This document shows positions 1-8,039 of a stretch of 64,000 nucleotides of DNA, one piece after another; within the stretch, counting starts at the first letter, position 1, and the number at the start of each line of letters is the position of its first letter. Under the pieces are notes generated by a model. That model had not been told where the DNA came from and ran no database searches. It worked only from the letters and a program-made list of their open reading frames with translations. Origin of the DNA: Winogradskya humida (lineage in GTDB: Bacteria; Actinomycetota; Actinomycetes; Mycobacteriales; Micromonosporaceae). Made by a program: the position numbers and the translations under genes. The stretch lies in assembly GCF_016862215.1 (NCBI RefSeq), contig NZ_BOMN01000023.1, forward strand, positions 124,001-188,000, read 5' to 3'.

Positions 1-25
1 CGACGGACCTCCGGCCCCGGCCCAG

Positions 26-83
26 CGTCGCATCGGCCTGCGTCGCATCGGCCTGCGGCGGTCGGCCTGCGGCGGTCGGCCTG
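26..83. repeat. Short tandem repeats at window start
   Basis: Two copies of a 15-bp unit (CGTCGCATCGGCCTG) at 26-40 and 41-55 are followed by two copies of a 14-bp relative (CGGCGGTCGGCCTG) at 56-83. They lie in the gene-free stretch before the MOSC gene. A similar run of short GC-rich repeats precedes the other copies of the dispersed ~100-bp repeat near 15.7 kb. Confidence 0.8.
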
Positions 84-293
84 CGGTGGCCGGCCGCCGG
101 ACCGTGATCCGCGGGGTACGGGCTCTGCGTCCGGTGCTCTGTTGCCGGGGCGGTGATGACGGCCGAGGCCTGTGGGTCCTGGCTCAGGGCCGAACGGATC
201 TGTTCGCGGAGTTCGGTCGGGTCCGTTCGGTGACGCCACGTGGTCGTCATCCCTGGCGTCAGCCGCGGGCGGTCTGCGGAGGGCGAAAAGGCG

Positions 294-392
294 CCAGATA
301 TTGCGGCCAGGGCTCGGATAGCGCAACTTTTGGTCGGGCCGGCGGTCAAGCGTGGGGCAATCATGCCTCAGCCCGTGACATATGCATTCTGC
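294..392 (+). repeat. Dispersed ~100-bp repeat, copy E
   Basis: This single copy carries the blocks seen in four copies near 16 kb: GATATTGCG at 297-305, a 16-base spacer, CGCAACTTT at 322-330, GGTCAAG at 344-350, GGGGCAATCAT at 354-364 and GACATATGC near its end. TTGCG and CGCAA can pair as a short stem. Spacing matches the other copies exactly through the first two blocks. Function unknown. Confidence 0.75.
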
Positions 393-499
393 CATGGGTG
401 ACGGACCGTAACGATGGCTCTGGGCGTGACTTCCCGGGCGGCGGACCGTGCCTCAGCGGCGTGGGCCGGGCGGTGCGGCGGGGTCCGTAGGCTGGGGGG

Positions 500-976
500 A
501 TGGCGGAGATTGTGCAGCTGCTGGCTTCGGGCGTACACCGGTATGAGGGGCGGCCCAAGGATGGGCCCGCGCCGGCTCCGGAGGGTGAGCTTGTTGAGGC
601 GATCGTGCTGCGGGCCGGGCTCGGGGTGGTGGGGGACCGGTATTTCGGGAAGCAGGCGCACAAGGACGCGAGTGTGACGGTGATCGCGCGGGAGGGGCTG
701 CCGGCCGGGGCTGACCTGCGGCAGACGCGGCGCAACATTCTGGTCGCCGGGATCGAGGTCGACGAGTTGGTGGGGGCCGTGCTCAGTCTGGATTCCGGGG
801 ACGGGGCGGTGCGGTTGTCGGTGCGGCGGCGGGCCAATCCGTGTGCGTGGATGGAGGAGACGATCGGGCCGGGGGCGTTCAAGGCGTTGCGGGGCAAGGG
901 TGGGATCCGGTGTGTGCCGCTCGACGACGGGACGTTGCGGCTCGGGCCGGTGAAGGTCGAGATCACGCGGGAATGA
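500..976 (+). CDS. MOSC domain-containing protein
   Basis: The 158-residue protein is a small stand-alone MOSC-type protein. The MOSC fold occurs in molybdenum cofactor sulfurases and in small proteins related to Moco handling. Visible support is the segment GLGVVGDRYFGKQAHKDASV near residues 45-64, the TRRNILVAG segment near 80, and the conserved-type cysteine in RANPCAWME near 115. The ATG start follows a run of G residues that could serve as ribosome binding site. It is monocistronic and converges on the L31 gene across a strong hairpin. The family assignment is firm; the substrate cannot be read from the sequence. Confidence 0.85.
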   Translation: MAEIVQLLASGVHRYEGRPKDGPAPAPEGELVEAIVLRAGLGVVGDRYFGKQAHKDASVTVIAREGLPAGADLRQTRRNILVAGIEVDELVGAVLSLDSGDGAVRLSVRRRANPCAWMEETIGPGAFKALRGKGGIRCVPLDDGTLRLGPVKVEITRE

Positions 977-1019
977 CGAGACGCCCGGGCCGGAGAGAAT
1001 CGGGAATGACGAGACGCCC
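968..1019. repeat. 19-bp direct repeat at MOSC 3' end
   Basis: The 19-mer CGGGAATGACGAGACGCCC occurs at 968-986, spanning the MOSC stop codon, and again at 1001-1019, running into the terminator hairpin. This looks like a small duplication of the gene end together with the first arm of the terminator. Confidence 0.75.
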
Positions 1020-1042
1020 CGGCCGAGGAAGGCCGGGGCGTC
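1013..1042. terminator. Bidirectional terminator hairpin (MOSC / rpmE2)
   Basis: GACGCCCCGGCC at 1013-1024 pairs perfectly with GGCCGGGGCGTC at 1031-1042 around a 6-base loop. It sits between two convergent genes and can serve both. There is no T tract, as is usual for GC-rich actinobacteria. Confidence 0.8.
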
Positions 1043-1053
1043 GGGGGTGACGG

Positions 1054-1308
1054 TCAGCGCTGCTGGGCGCGGGCGTACTTCTGGCGGAACTTCTCGACGC
1101 GGCCGGCCGTGTCGAGGAGGCGCTGCTTGCCTGTCCAGAACGGGTGGCTGCCCGAGGAGATGTCGACGTCGAGGACCGGGTAGGTGTTGCCGTCCTGCCA
1201 CTCGATGGTCTTCTCGCTCGTCGCGGTCGAGCGGGTGAGGAAGCTGTAGCCGGCGCTGCGGTCGCGGTAGACGACGTAGCCGTACGTGGGGTGGATACCA
1301 GTCTTCAT
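1054..1308 (-). CDS. rpmE2: 50S ribosomal protein L31 type B (zinc-independent)
   Basis: The 84-residue protein begins [16 protein letters not shown] and has the usual L31 core, including the [11 protein letters not shown] segment near residues 52-62. It contains no cysteine, so it is the C-minus type B form that does not bind zinc. In many bacteria this form replaces the zinc-binding L31 when zinc is scarce, often under Zur control. The ATG at 1308 is set by an AGGAGG ribosome binding site. A 17-bp perfect palindrome lies about 30 bases upstream. I did not see a convincing Zur box. The gene follows the MEDS-ATPase gene on the same strand. Confidence 0.93.
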   Translation of the reverse strand: MKTGIHPTYGYVVYRDRSAGYSFLTRSTATSEKTIEWQDGNTYPVLDVDISSGSHPFWTGKQRLLDTAGRVEKFRQKYARAQQR

Positions 1309-1339
1309 TTTCCGACCTCCTGAAGGATCCGTGGAGGTA

Positions 1340-1356
1340 AACGCCCGGCGGGCGTT
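1340..1356. promoter_or_regulatory. 17-bp perfect palindrome upstream of rpmE2
   Basis: AACGCCCG-G-CGGGCGTT is a perfect inverted repeat between the stop of the MEDS-ATPase gene (1358) and the start of rpmE2 (1308). It could be an operator for rpmE2, or a small terminator for the upstream gene. The single-base centre argues for a protein-binding site rather than an RNA hairpin. Confidence 0.5.
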
Positions 1357-1357
1357 G

Positions 1358-2311
1358 TTATTCCGCGGTGCGGCCGGCAATCATGCGGATGGTCCAGCCC
1401 TCGGCGTCGCGGGCGGTGCTGACCTGGGCGCACGCCTGATGGGTGATCCAGAGGCCGCGGCCGCCGAGCTGGCCCGGGGCGGCGGGGAGGAGCCCGGCGA
1501 ACGGGTCCTTGGGGCCGTCGCCGGCGTCGGTGACCGTCACCACCAGGCGGCCGGGGGTGCTCCAGGCCCGGAGCCGGACGGGGGAACGGCCGTAGCGCAT
1601 GGCGTTCGTGACCGCCTCGCTCACGCCGACCAGCAGGTCGTCCAGGTCGTCGGGTGTCAGGTCGGCGCCGAGATCGCGCACCGCGGCGCGGGCCTGCGCC
1701 GGGGAGGGATCGTGGAACTCCGCGTGCGGCGGGGCGGCCTGCAGCGGGTCCGGCACGAGCGGGTGGTGCTCGGAGAGGTACGCGCTGGGGTCGGCGAACG
1801 CGGTGCTGGTGGTGCTGCCGCCGCCGTGCCGGGCGAAGCGGGGGTGGGTGCGGGCGACGTCCGAGCGGACCTGCGCGGAGGTGCGGCGCTCGTCGTACGT
1901 GCAGAGGCTCCAGAGCGGGTAGTCGTCGAACGCGACGTTGATCGCTGACTCGTACCGTGCCCAGGCGCGCCAGGTGTCGCCGGTGCCGCCGGACGGGACC
2001 TCCCCGACGATCCGGATCTGCTCGGCGCCGTCGGCGACGCAGGCCGCGAGCATCGCCCGGTAGTCGCGGATCGCCGTGACCGGCCGGTCGTAGGTCGCAC
2101 CGCCGGCGAGGTAGCCGACACCGCACCTCTTCGGGAGGGCGCCGCGGAGCAGGTCGCCGGACGGTGTGCCGAGGACCACGATGGAGGGCTCGCCGGCGGC
2201 GACGCCGTCGAGCAGGAACGGCACGGCGACGCTGAGGAACTCGTCGTCGGAGGCGTACTGAAAGGCCTCGTGGTAATAGCCGCGGTGCCCGGCTGCCGCC
2301 CCTGTCCTCAT
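1358..2311 (-). CDS. MEDS domain / HATPase anti-sigma-type regulator
   Basis: The 317-residue protein has an N-terminal MEDS-type sensory region (about 10-180; [17 protein letters not shown] near 29-45) and a C-terminal GHKL ATPase domain of the serine-kinase anti-sigma type (about 200-317). N-box residues are in [14 protein letters not shown], then VTDAGDGP and GGRGLWI supply the nucleotide-binding loops. Such proteins bind or phosphorylate STAS anti-sigma antagonists. The ATG at 2311 overlaps the stop of the upstream MEDS-STAS gene by four bases, so the two are translationally coupled and probably act as a partner pair. No cognate sigma factor is adjacent. Confidence 0.85.
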   Translation of the reverse strand: MRTGAAAGHRGYYHEAFQYASDDEFLSVAVPFLLDGVAAGEPSIVVLGTPSGDLLRGALPKRCGVGYLAGGATYDRPVTAIRDYRAMLAACVADGAEQIRIVGEVPSGGTGDTWRAWARYESAINVAFDDYPLWSLCTYDERRTSAQVRSDVARTHPRFARHGGGSTTSTAFADPSAYLSEHHPLVPDPLQAAPPHAEFHDPSPAQARAAVRDLGADLTPDDLDDLLVGVSEAVTNAMRYGRSPVRLRAWSTPGRLVVTVTDAGDGPKDPFAGLLPAAPGQLGGRGLWITHQACAQVSTARDAEGWTIRMIAGRTAE

Positions 2312-3084
2312 CGAATGGTCTCCACCCGTAGTGCGGTCAGGTCGAGCAGTGCCGCCAGGCGGGCAGCGGTGCCACGGCGGGTGCGCAGGACCGCGGTGGC
2401 ACCACGGCGGCGCGCCCACGAGTCGAGCTGCATGAGCGAACGGTGATCGACGAACGCGAGCCCGGCCGCCTGCAGGACGACCTCGCCGTTCACCGGGATC
2501 AGATCGGCATGGGCGAGGGCCTGCTTGAGCTCTTCGCGGGTCGAGTCGTCGAGCTCCCCGTCGAGGCCGGCGCTCGACGATCCGGTCGAGTCGGCGTACA
2601 GCCGGAACGGGGCGTCGGAGTCGGGGTGCACGCAGGTCAGGCCGGCGATGACGGCGTCGCCGAGGATGCGCCGGTCGAAGCCGCACAGGCCGCTGAGCGG
2701 GTGTCCGCGCATGTAGCGGTCGATGAGGTGCTCGTAGCGCGCGTATCCCGCACGCAGCAGCGGGTCGCGCACCAGCCAGGTGGTGTCGGCGGCGATGCTG
2801 AGCCCGGTGTGGCCGCCGGCCAGGGCCCGCTCCACCTCGGCGGCCCAGGTGGCGACCGTGGCGGCCGGGTCGGTGATGCCGTCCGGTGGATATTGAGTGG
2901 CGGGGTGTGCCAGCTCCGGCTCGAAATCCCAGCCCCGCGGCGCCCGGTCGGCGACGTAACGCACCCGGTGCCCGGCGGCCCGCCCCGCGGCCAGGAAGTC
3001 ACGTGCCGCGACCTCGAACTCCGCCGGGTCGTCGAAGGCCACACAGCCGTGCCCGAAACTCACCGGGGCATCGAGCGTAACCAT
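2308..3084 (-). CDS. MEDS domain / STAS domain protein
   Basis: The 258-residue protein starts with a MEDS region (about 1-160; FGHGCVAFDDPAEFEVAARD near 10-29 and YVADRAPRGWDFEPE near 43-57). It ends with a STAS domain (about 170-258; VNGEVVLQAAGLAFVDHRSL near 198-217). STAS domains are anti-sigma-factor antagonists. In this one the usual phosphorylated Ser/Thr position carries FVDHRSLMQL, so a phosphorylatable Ser is present in the helix. It is coupled by a 4-base overlap to the MEDS-ATPase gene and likely forms a partner switch with it. A truncated fused copy of both genes lies directly upstream. Confidence 0.85.
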   Translation of the reverse strand: MVTLDAPVSFGHGCVAFDDPAEFEVAARDFLAAGRAAGHRVRYVADRAPRGWDFEPELAHPATQYPPDGITDPAATVATWAAEVERALAGGHTGLSIAADTTWLVRDPLLRAGYARYEHLIDRYMRGHPLSGLCGFDRRILGDAVIAGLTCVHPDSDAPFRLYADSTGSSSAGLDGELDDSTREELKQALAHADLIPVNGEVVLQAAGLAFVDHRSLMQLDSWARRRGATAVLRTRRGTAARLAALLDLTALRVETIR

Positions 3085-3117
3085 GTATTCATGATAGCGA
3101 GGCGACCCCCGCGCCGA

Positions 3118-3764
3118 TCATCCCGCGGGGGAGCCGGCGATCATGCGGATGGTCCAGCCCTCGGCGTCGCGGGCGGTGCTGACGTGCGCGCACGCCTGGT
3201 GGGCGATCCACAGGCCGCGACCGCCGACCTCGTCGGAGCCGGCGGGCATCAGACCGATCAGCGGGTCCGCGGGGCCGTCCCTGGCATCGGTGACGGTCAC
3301 CACCATGCGGCCGGGTGCTGTCCAGGCTCGTACCCGGACCGGCGGACGGCCGTGCTTCATCGCGTTGGTGACGGTCTCGCTCACCGCGACCAGCAGGTCG
3401 GTCAGGTCCTCGCCCTGCAGGCCTGGGTCGAGCTCGCGGACCATCCGCCGGGCCTGCGCGGGGGATGGTCCGCGAGCTGCGCGGCGGGCGGGCCGGTCTG
3501 CAGCGGGTCCGGCAGCAACGGGTGTGCTTCCGAGAGGTACGCCCTGGGCTCGGCGAACGTGGGACTGTCCGCGCTGTGGCCGCCGGCCGGGCGTACCGGG
3601 GGTGAGTGCGGCCTCGTAGCGTCGGCCGGGTCGGTGATGCCCTCCGGCGGGTACTGCTCGGCGGGCATCGCCAGCTCGGGCTCGAAGTCCCAGCCGCGGG
3701 GCGCGCGGTCGGCCACATAGATCAGCCGGCGACCGGCGGCGCGCCCGGCGGTCAGGAAGTCACG
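3118..3764 (-). pseudogene. Broken fusion of MEDS-STAS and MEDS-ATPase genes
   Basis: Homology starts at about 3764, next to the zwf stop, with RDFLTAGRAAGRRLIYVADR, matching residues 28 onward of the intact MEDS-STAS protein. After GITDPAD (about 3620) it jumps to the MEDS-ATPase paralogue: YLSEAHPLLPDPLQ matches [14 protein letters not shown]. About 3458-3468 a one-base deletion (GAC-CATCCCCC-GCG has 8 bases where the parent needs 9) shifts the frame. The ATPase domain then continues from VRELDPGLQ to its own stop at 3118. There is no start codon, an internal deletion and a frameshift, so this is a decayed duplicate. The ATPase part alone (3118-3444, ATG at 3444) could still be a 108-residue frame. 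Confidence 0.8.
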
Positions 3765-3777
3765 TGTCAATCTCCGC

Positions 3778-5172
3778 CTACTGCCCCAACAACCACCCGT
3801 GCGGGGACGCCAGCTTGGCGGCGGCGGACGGGCCCCAGCTGCTCTGGGCGTACTTCTGCAGGCGCGGGCGGTTCTCCAGCAGGGGGGTGACCGCCTTCCA
3901 GGCGGCCGAGAGGCCGTCCGGGCGGGTGAACAGGGACCGGTCACCCAGCAGGACGTCATTGATCAATCGGGCGTACGGCGGCAGCGGCTCGGCGTCGGGG
4001 AGCTGCGCCAGCGGCAGGGTGACCGTGGCCGGGTCGACGGTCAGCGCGACGCCGGGCTTCTTGGCGAGCAGGGACAATCCGAACTCGCCGTTGCCGGAGA
4101 GCGAGAACGTCAGCACGTTCGCCTGGGCGGGCAGGTCGGCGAACGGGCCTTCCGGCGTGCGCAGGACGATGCTGACCCGCTGCTCGCTGGCCGCCATCCG
4201 CTTGCCGGTGCGCAGCAGGAAAGGCACGCCCCGCCAGCGCGCGTTGTCGATCCAGAGCCGGGCCGCGACGTACGTGTCGGTGCGCGAGCGGGACTTGATG
4301 CCCTCGACGTCCTGGTAGCCCTCGAACTGCCCGAGCACCACCTCGGCGGGGTCCAGCGGCCGGAACGCCTTGATCACCTTCTCCCGGGCGCTCTGCAGCC
4401 CCTCGGCGTCCAGGCTGGCCGGGGGTTCCATCGCGACCTCGGCCGCGACCTGGAACAGGTGCGTGACGAGCATGTCGAGCGTCGCGCCGGTGGCGTCGTA
4501 GAACAGGGCGCGGTCGTCGATGCCGAGGTCCTCGGGCACGTCGATCTGGACGCTCTCGATGTGCTTGTTGTTCCACATCGCCGCGAAGAGCTCGTTGGCG
4601 AACCGCAGCACGTGCAGGTTCTGCGTCGCCTCCTTGCCCAGGAAGTGGTCGATCCGGTAGACCTGCGACTCGTCGAGCACCGAGTGGACGGTGCGGTCGA
4701 GGGCGCGGAAGTCGGCGGGCGAGGTGCCGAACGGCTTCTCGAAGACGACCCGGCTGCCCTTGGCGAGCCCGTGCTCGCTGAGCGCCTTCGTCAGCTCGCC
4801 GAAGTGTGACGGCGGGACGGCGAAGTAGTGCACGAGCTGGGCGTCCTCGCCGAGCTTCTCGCGCGTGTCGCCGATGACGTCGAGCAGGCTGCCGGGGGAG
4901 TCGGTGTCGAATCCGCCGCCGGCGAAGTAGAGCCGCTTCTCGAACTGCTTCCACGGGCCCTTGCCCGGCGCCGGCCCGAACTCGCTGAGCGCGTCGTGCA
5001 CGTGCTTGCGGAAGTCCTCGTGGGCCACGTCGCCCCGGCCGTTGCCGACCAGCGCCCAGTCCTCGGGGAGCAGGCCCTCGATCGCGAGCGTGTAGAACGC
5101 GGGCAGCACCATGCGCTTCGCCAGGTCACCGGTCGCGCCGAACAGCACGAACACGGTCTTTTTCGTCGCCAT
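3778..5172 (-). CDS. zwf: Glucose-6-phosphate 1-dehydrogenase
   Basis: The 464-residue enzyme oxidises glucose-6-phosphate to 6-phosphogluconolactone with reduction of NAD(P)+, the first step of the oxidative pentose phosphate pathway. The nucleotide-binding turn is LFGATGDLAKR near residues 9-19. The active-site signature RIDHFLGKE is near 175, with the catalytic His one turn further on. Length is slightly short of the usual 480-510. I chose ATG 5172 (MATKKTVFVLFGATG); the frame is open further upstream but that part is not conserved in character. It stands alone: no 6-phosphogluconolactonase, transaldolase or OpcA gene is next to it, unlike the usual actinobacterial pentose-phosphate cluster, so it may be a second copy. 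Confidence 0.95.
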   Translation of the reverse strand: MATKKTVFVLFGATGDLAKRMVLPAFYTLAIEGLLPEDWALVGNGRGDVAHEDFRKHVHDALSEFGPAPGKGPWKQFEKRLYFAGGGFDTDSPGSLLDVIGDTREKLGEDAQLVHYFAVPPSHFGELTKALSEHGLAKGSRVVFEKPFGTSPADFRALDRTVHSVLDESQVYRIDHFLGKEATQNLHVLRFANELFAAMWNNKHIESVQIDVPEDLGIDDRALFYDATGATLDMLVTHLFQVAAEVAMEPPASLDAEGLQSAREKVIKAFRPLDPAEVVLGQFEGYQDVEGIKSRSRTDTYVAARLWIDNARWRGVPFLLRTGKRMAASEQRVSIVLRTPEGPFADLPAQANVLTFSLSGNGEFGLSLLAKKPGVALTVDPATVTLPLAQLPDAEPLPPYARLINDVLLGDRSLFTRPDGLSAAWKAVTPLLENRPRLQKYAQSSWGPSAAAKLASPHGWLLGQ

Positions 5173-5403
5173 GACCCAGATGTGACCTGCGGAGGCCCGC
5201 TCTAATCCTGCCCGGCCGGTCCTGTGTCGCGATCCACCGGGCTCGCCCGTCCCGGCCATCGACGCCGCCCGCGCCGAAAAGATTCAAATTAATCCCTTAG
5301 GAATTGAACCCTCCGAATGTGCGCGGGAAGTGAACCCATCGACCCCCGGGTCTCGTATCAGCCCCCGTACACCGACATTGAGGTCCGGCGAACAGGAGTG
5401 GTG

Positions 5404-6303
5404 ATGAGCTACCGCAAGCGACGGGGTATCGGCGTCAACCGCAAGGCTATCGGGGCGGGTCTGTTTGCCGCGGTGCTGGTAGCGGGTGGTGTGACCGGCT
5501 TGCAGCTGGCTTCCGCGAGCGAGGAGACGAAGGCCGCGGAGATCGTGGTCGTCGATGGTCAGAACTTTGACATCGCCGGCTGTGAGAAGTTGGAAATCAA
5601 CGCGGGCGCGGTTGTCTGCGACGGCGAGGAATTGCAGCCGGAACAGGCGGTGGGCGCCGCCGAGGCCGCCGCTGCGTCGGCTGCCGCGCTGGAAACGGCG
5701 TGTGACCAGTTCGCGATCGACCAGGCCGCCGCCGACGCCGAGGCGGGTGCCGCGGACGACGCCGGCGCCGCTGACGAGGCCGGTGCGGCCGACGAGGCCG
5801 GTGCCGCGGATGAGGCCGGTGCTGCTGACGAGGCGGGCGCGGCCGGCAAGGCCGAGGCGCCCGCGGAGAAGGCGAAGCACGAGCCGCTCTCCAAGAAGAT
5901 CAAGAAGGCTATCGCGAAGAAGTACGCGAAGAAGATGGAAGCGGCCGCCGAGGAAGAGGGCGCTGCGGATGCCGGTGCTGCTGGCGACGCCGGTGCCGCT
6001 GAGGAGGGTGGCGCTGCTGCCGAGGATCTCGACGCCGCGGTGACCGCCGGTCGTGAGGGCCTGCTGACCGCGTGTCTCACGCTGGCCGACGCCAAGGCCG
6101 CCGCCGCTGCCGCGGCCGGTGACGCCGGAGCTGCTGACGACGCTGGTGCTGCCGACGAGGCCGGCGCCGCGGATGAGGCCGGTGCCGACGAGGCCGGTGC
6201 TGCTGATGAGGCGGGCGCCGCGGATGAGGCCGGTGCTGACAAGGCCGGTGCTGACAAGGCCGGTGCTGACAAGGCCGAGGAAGGCGCTACCGCCAAGAAG
6301 TAA
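5404..6303 (+). CDS. Secreted or membrane-anchored Ala-rich repeat protein
   Basis: The 299-residue protein has a basic N terminus and one hydrophobic segment (about 15-38, AGLFAAVLVAGGVTGLQLA), a signal peptide or anchor. After a short unique part (about 40-110, with Cys at 60, 70 and 100) come two blocks of AGAADE-type pentapeptide repeats (about 115-145 and 240-295). These flank a lysine-rich stretch (KKIKKAIAKKYAKK near 163-176). Repeats are acidic in the middle and lysine-bearing at the C terminus (AGADK three times). ATG 5404 follows an AGGAG site. No known function; it is probably an exported or wall-associated structural protein. The upstream region 5275-5315 is unusually AT-rich and likely holds the promoter. 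Confidence 0.8.
   Translation: MSYRKRRGIGVNRKAIGAGLFAAVLVAGGVTGLQLASASEETKAAEIVVVDGQNFDIAGCEKLEINAGAVVCDGEELQPEQAVGAAEAAAASAAALETACDQFAIDQAAADAEAGAADDAGAADEAGAADEAGAADEAGAADEAGAAGKAEAPAEKAKHEPLSKKIKKAIAKKYAKKMEAAAEEEGAADAGAAGDAGAAEEGGAAAEDLDAAVTAGREGLLTACLTLADAKAAAAAAAGDAGAADDAGAADEAGAADEAGADEAGAADEAGAADEAGADKAGADKAGADKAEEGATAKK
6228..6275 (+). repeat. 15-bp coding tandem repeat
   Basis: The unit GCCGGTGCTGACAAG occurs three times in a row near the end of the Ala-rich gene, encoding AGADK each time. It is the youngest-looking part of a longer series of degenerate 15-bp units that encode AGAADE. Such repeats change length by slippage. Confidence 0.75.
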
Positions 6304-6316
6304 CGGGTAGTGGGTG

Positions 6317-6350
6317 AGCGGCGCGGTCCCTGGCGGGGGAGCGCGCCGCT
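6317..6350. terminator. Hairpin terminator after Ala-rich gene
   Basis: AGCGGCGCG at 6317-6325 pairs with CGCGCCGCT at 6342-6350 around a 16-base loop. It lies 14 bases after the stop of the Ala-rich gene and before the end of the convergent small membrane-protein gene. Confidence 0.6.
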
Positions 6351-6363
6351 TCGCTGTCCGAGA

Positions 6364-6495
6364 TCATCGGCGGATCGGGATGCGCAGGCCCTCCGCGGTC
6401 GGTTTCCAGTCGGCGCTGTCGCGGGAGTCCGCGGTCAGCCCGGCGGCGGAGGCGGCGGCGATGAGCAGGAAGAAGAGCAGGACGAGTAGTCCCAT
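6364..6495 (-). CDS. Small membrane protein, 43 residues
   Basis: The frame reads MGLLVLLFFLLIAAASAAGL and then a short polar tail ending RIPIRR. The first 20 residues form one membrane segment or signal peptide; the tail contains TADSRDSADW. Short proteins of this layout occur in actinobacteria without known function. The ATG is at 6495 and the frame ends just before the hairpin at 6350. The frame stays open far upstream, antisense to the GlxA-type gene, but that part is a shadow. The call rests on the clear hydrophobic start and its position between two genes, so it is moderate. Confidence 0.5.
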   Translation of the reverse strand: MGLLVLLFFLLIAAASAAGLTADSRDSADWKPTAEGLRIPIRR

Positions 6496-6645
6496 GACGG
6501 TCACAACCTTTGTCCGGCGGGGTGGTGCGGGTGCCGGTGGCCACCGGGTTGTTCCTCTCCAGTCTGGAGCGCGCGCGACGGCGGGGACAGTGGCAGATAT
6601 GCCATACATCTTCAAATTCCTGCCAACCCTGGTTACGCTGGCCGC

Positions 6646-7614
6646 ATGCTTGCGAAAGTCGCCGTGATCGCGCAGCCCGACGTCGCCGTGTTCGAGCTCG
6701 GGGTGCTCTGCGAGCTGTTCGGCTTCGACCGGACCGACGAGGGGCTCCCCGCGTACGATTTCTCGGTCTGCAGCGTCGGCGGGCGCCCCGTGCGTACCCA
6801 TGCCGGGTTTTCGATCTCCCCCGAGCATGACCTGACGCCGGTCGACGAGGCCGATCTGGTCGCGCTCGTGCCCAGCTGCGACGAGGAGAACCCGCCGCCG
6901 GAGATCGTCGAGGTGCTGCGCCGGGCCGCCGCCCGTGGTGCGTGGGTGATGAGTGTCTGCACCGGAGCGTTCACGCTCGGCGCGGCCGGGTTGCTGGACG
7001 GGCGCCGCTGCACCACCCATTGGCGTCACGCCGACCGGCTCGCCGCGCTGCACCCGGCGGCCGAGGTCGACCCCGACGTGCTCTACGTCGCCGACGGCAA
7101 CATCCTGACCAGTGCGGGCACCGCCGCCGCCGTCGACGCGGGGCTGCACCTGATCCGCGAGGAGCAGGGCGCCGAGGTGGCCCGCCGGATCGCCCGGCGG
7201 ATGGTGATGCCACCGCACCGCGACGGCGGTCAGGCGCAGTACATCGAGACGCCGGTGCAGTCCGTGGAGTGCGAGACGCTGCAGCCGCTGCTCACCGACG
7301 TGATGGCGAGCCTGGACCGGCCGCACACCGTGGAAACCATGGCCGCGTGGGTGCACATGGCACCGCGGACGTTCGCCCGCAAGTTCCGGGCCGAGACCGG
7401 CGCGACCCCGCACGACTGGCTGACCGGTCAGCGGGTGCTGCTCGCCCGGCGCCTGCTGGAGGAGTCCGACCTGGGCGTCGACCTCGTCGCGGTGCGGGCG
7501 GGCTTCGGCGGTGCGGCGACGCTGCGCCACCACTTCGGGCAGCGGCTCGGCACGACGCCGCAGGCCTATCGGGCGACGTTCCGCGACAGGTACGCGACCA
7601 GCGTCGCCTCCTGA
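6646..7614 (+). CDS. GlxA family transcriptional regulator (DJ-1/PfpI + AraC HTH)
   Basis: The 322-residue protein joins an N-terminal DJ-1/PfpI amidase-like domain (about 3-185) to a C-terminal AraC-type double helix-turn-helix (about 220-318). The nucleophile-elbow region reads VMSVCTGAFTLGAAGLLDGR near 102-121 and keeps the cysteine. The HTH part contains METMAAWVHMAPRTFARKFR-like and FGGAATLRHHFGQRLGTTPQAYR-like signatures. Relatives regulate catabolic or stress genes; the ligand here is unknown. It converges with the membrane-protein gene on the minus strand and their last 49 bases overlap. Confidence 0.92.
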   Translation: MLAKVAVIAQPDVAVFELGVLCELFGFDRTDEGLPAYDFSVCSVGGRPVRTHAGFSISPEHDLTPVDEADLVALVPSCDEENPPPEIVEVLRRAAARGAWVMSVCTGAFTLGAAGLLDGRRCTTHWRHADRLAALHPAAEVDPDVLYVADGNILTSAGTAAAVDAGLHLIREEQGAEVARRIARRMVMPPHRDGGQAQYIETPVQSVECETLQPLLTDVMASLDRPHTVETMAAWVHMAPRTFARKFRAETGATPHDWLTGQRVLLARRLLEESDLGVDLVAVRAGFGGAATLRHHFGQRLGTTPQAYRATFRDRYATSVAS

Positions 7615-8039
7615 GCCCGCCGCCGGCGCGCGACATACCACCGGCGTCCCCCATAAACCAGCAGACCTGCGGCTCCGACCAGACCGGTGACCACCAGGCT
7701 GGTCCGCGGCAGCGCGCCGACCAGCACCGGCAGGTCGCAGGAGCCGACGCCGGCGGGGATCACCGGGATGACCGCGCCCACCTCGGGCAGATCCCCGGCG
7801 AACTCGGTCCCCGTCACCCGGCACCGCACGTCGTTCACCGGGTCCGAGACCTTCAGCACGGCGTCGTTGTTGTCGTGGGCGACCACGACCGCATCGGTCA
7901 TCGCCCCGGCCGTCGCCTCGAGGTGCGGATCATCGCGCCCGGCGAGGCCGGTGCCCAGCGCCAGGGCCGTGAGCAGGCCGGTCAGGGTGAGCACGAAGAC
8001 CCTGCCCGACCCGGGGTTCCAGGTGGGGGCCGTCGTCAC
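7566..8039 (-). CDS. Two-TM membrane protein of unknown function
   Basis: The 157-residue protein starts at a GTG (8039) that overlaps the stop of the phosphoesterase gene by four bases, so it is coupled to it. It has a hydrophobic segment near 13-32 (VFVLTLTGLLTALALGTGL) and another near 118-137 (TSLVVTGLVGAAGLLVYGG), with an external-type middle region of about 85 residues holding two cysteines (CRVTG and SCDLP), perhaps a disulfide. The tail is arginine-rich. I do not recognise the family. Its stop at 7566 lies inside the end of the convergent regulator gene. Confidence 0.75.
   Translation of the reverse strand: MTTAPTWNPGSGRVFVLTLTGLLTALALGTGLAGRDDPHLEATAGAMTDAVVVAHDNNDAVLKVSDPVNDVRCRVTGTEFAGDLPEVGAVIPVIPAGVGSCDLPVLVGALPRTSLVVTGLVGAAGLLVYGGRRWYVARRRRAQEATLVAYLSRNVAR

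Larger units (their letters stand above)
1..499. other. Gene-free stretch before the MOSC gene
   Basis: I see no supportable gene here. The stretch holds the 14/15-bp tandem repeats near its left edge and one copy of the dispersed ~100-bp repeat family (294-392). A 134-codon plus-strand frame at 86-490 lacks a recognisable domain and ignores the repeat structure, so I do not call it. Confidence 0.6.

Noticed and set aside
86..490. 134-codon plus-strand open frame before the MOSC gene
   Set aside because: No recognisable domain, Arg/Gly-rich as expected of a chance frame in GC-rich DNA, and it crosses the dispersed repeat.
1295..1312. Zur-box-like sequence at the rpmE2 start
   Set aside because: GGAAAATGAAGACT resembles half of a Zur site but overlaps the start codon and ribosome binding site and lacks the second half.
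6496..7824. Upstream extension of the 43-residue membrane protein frame
   Set aside because: It lies antisense to the GlxA-type gene and reads as low-complexity sequence; only the part from the ATG at 6495 looks real.
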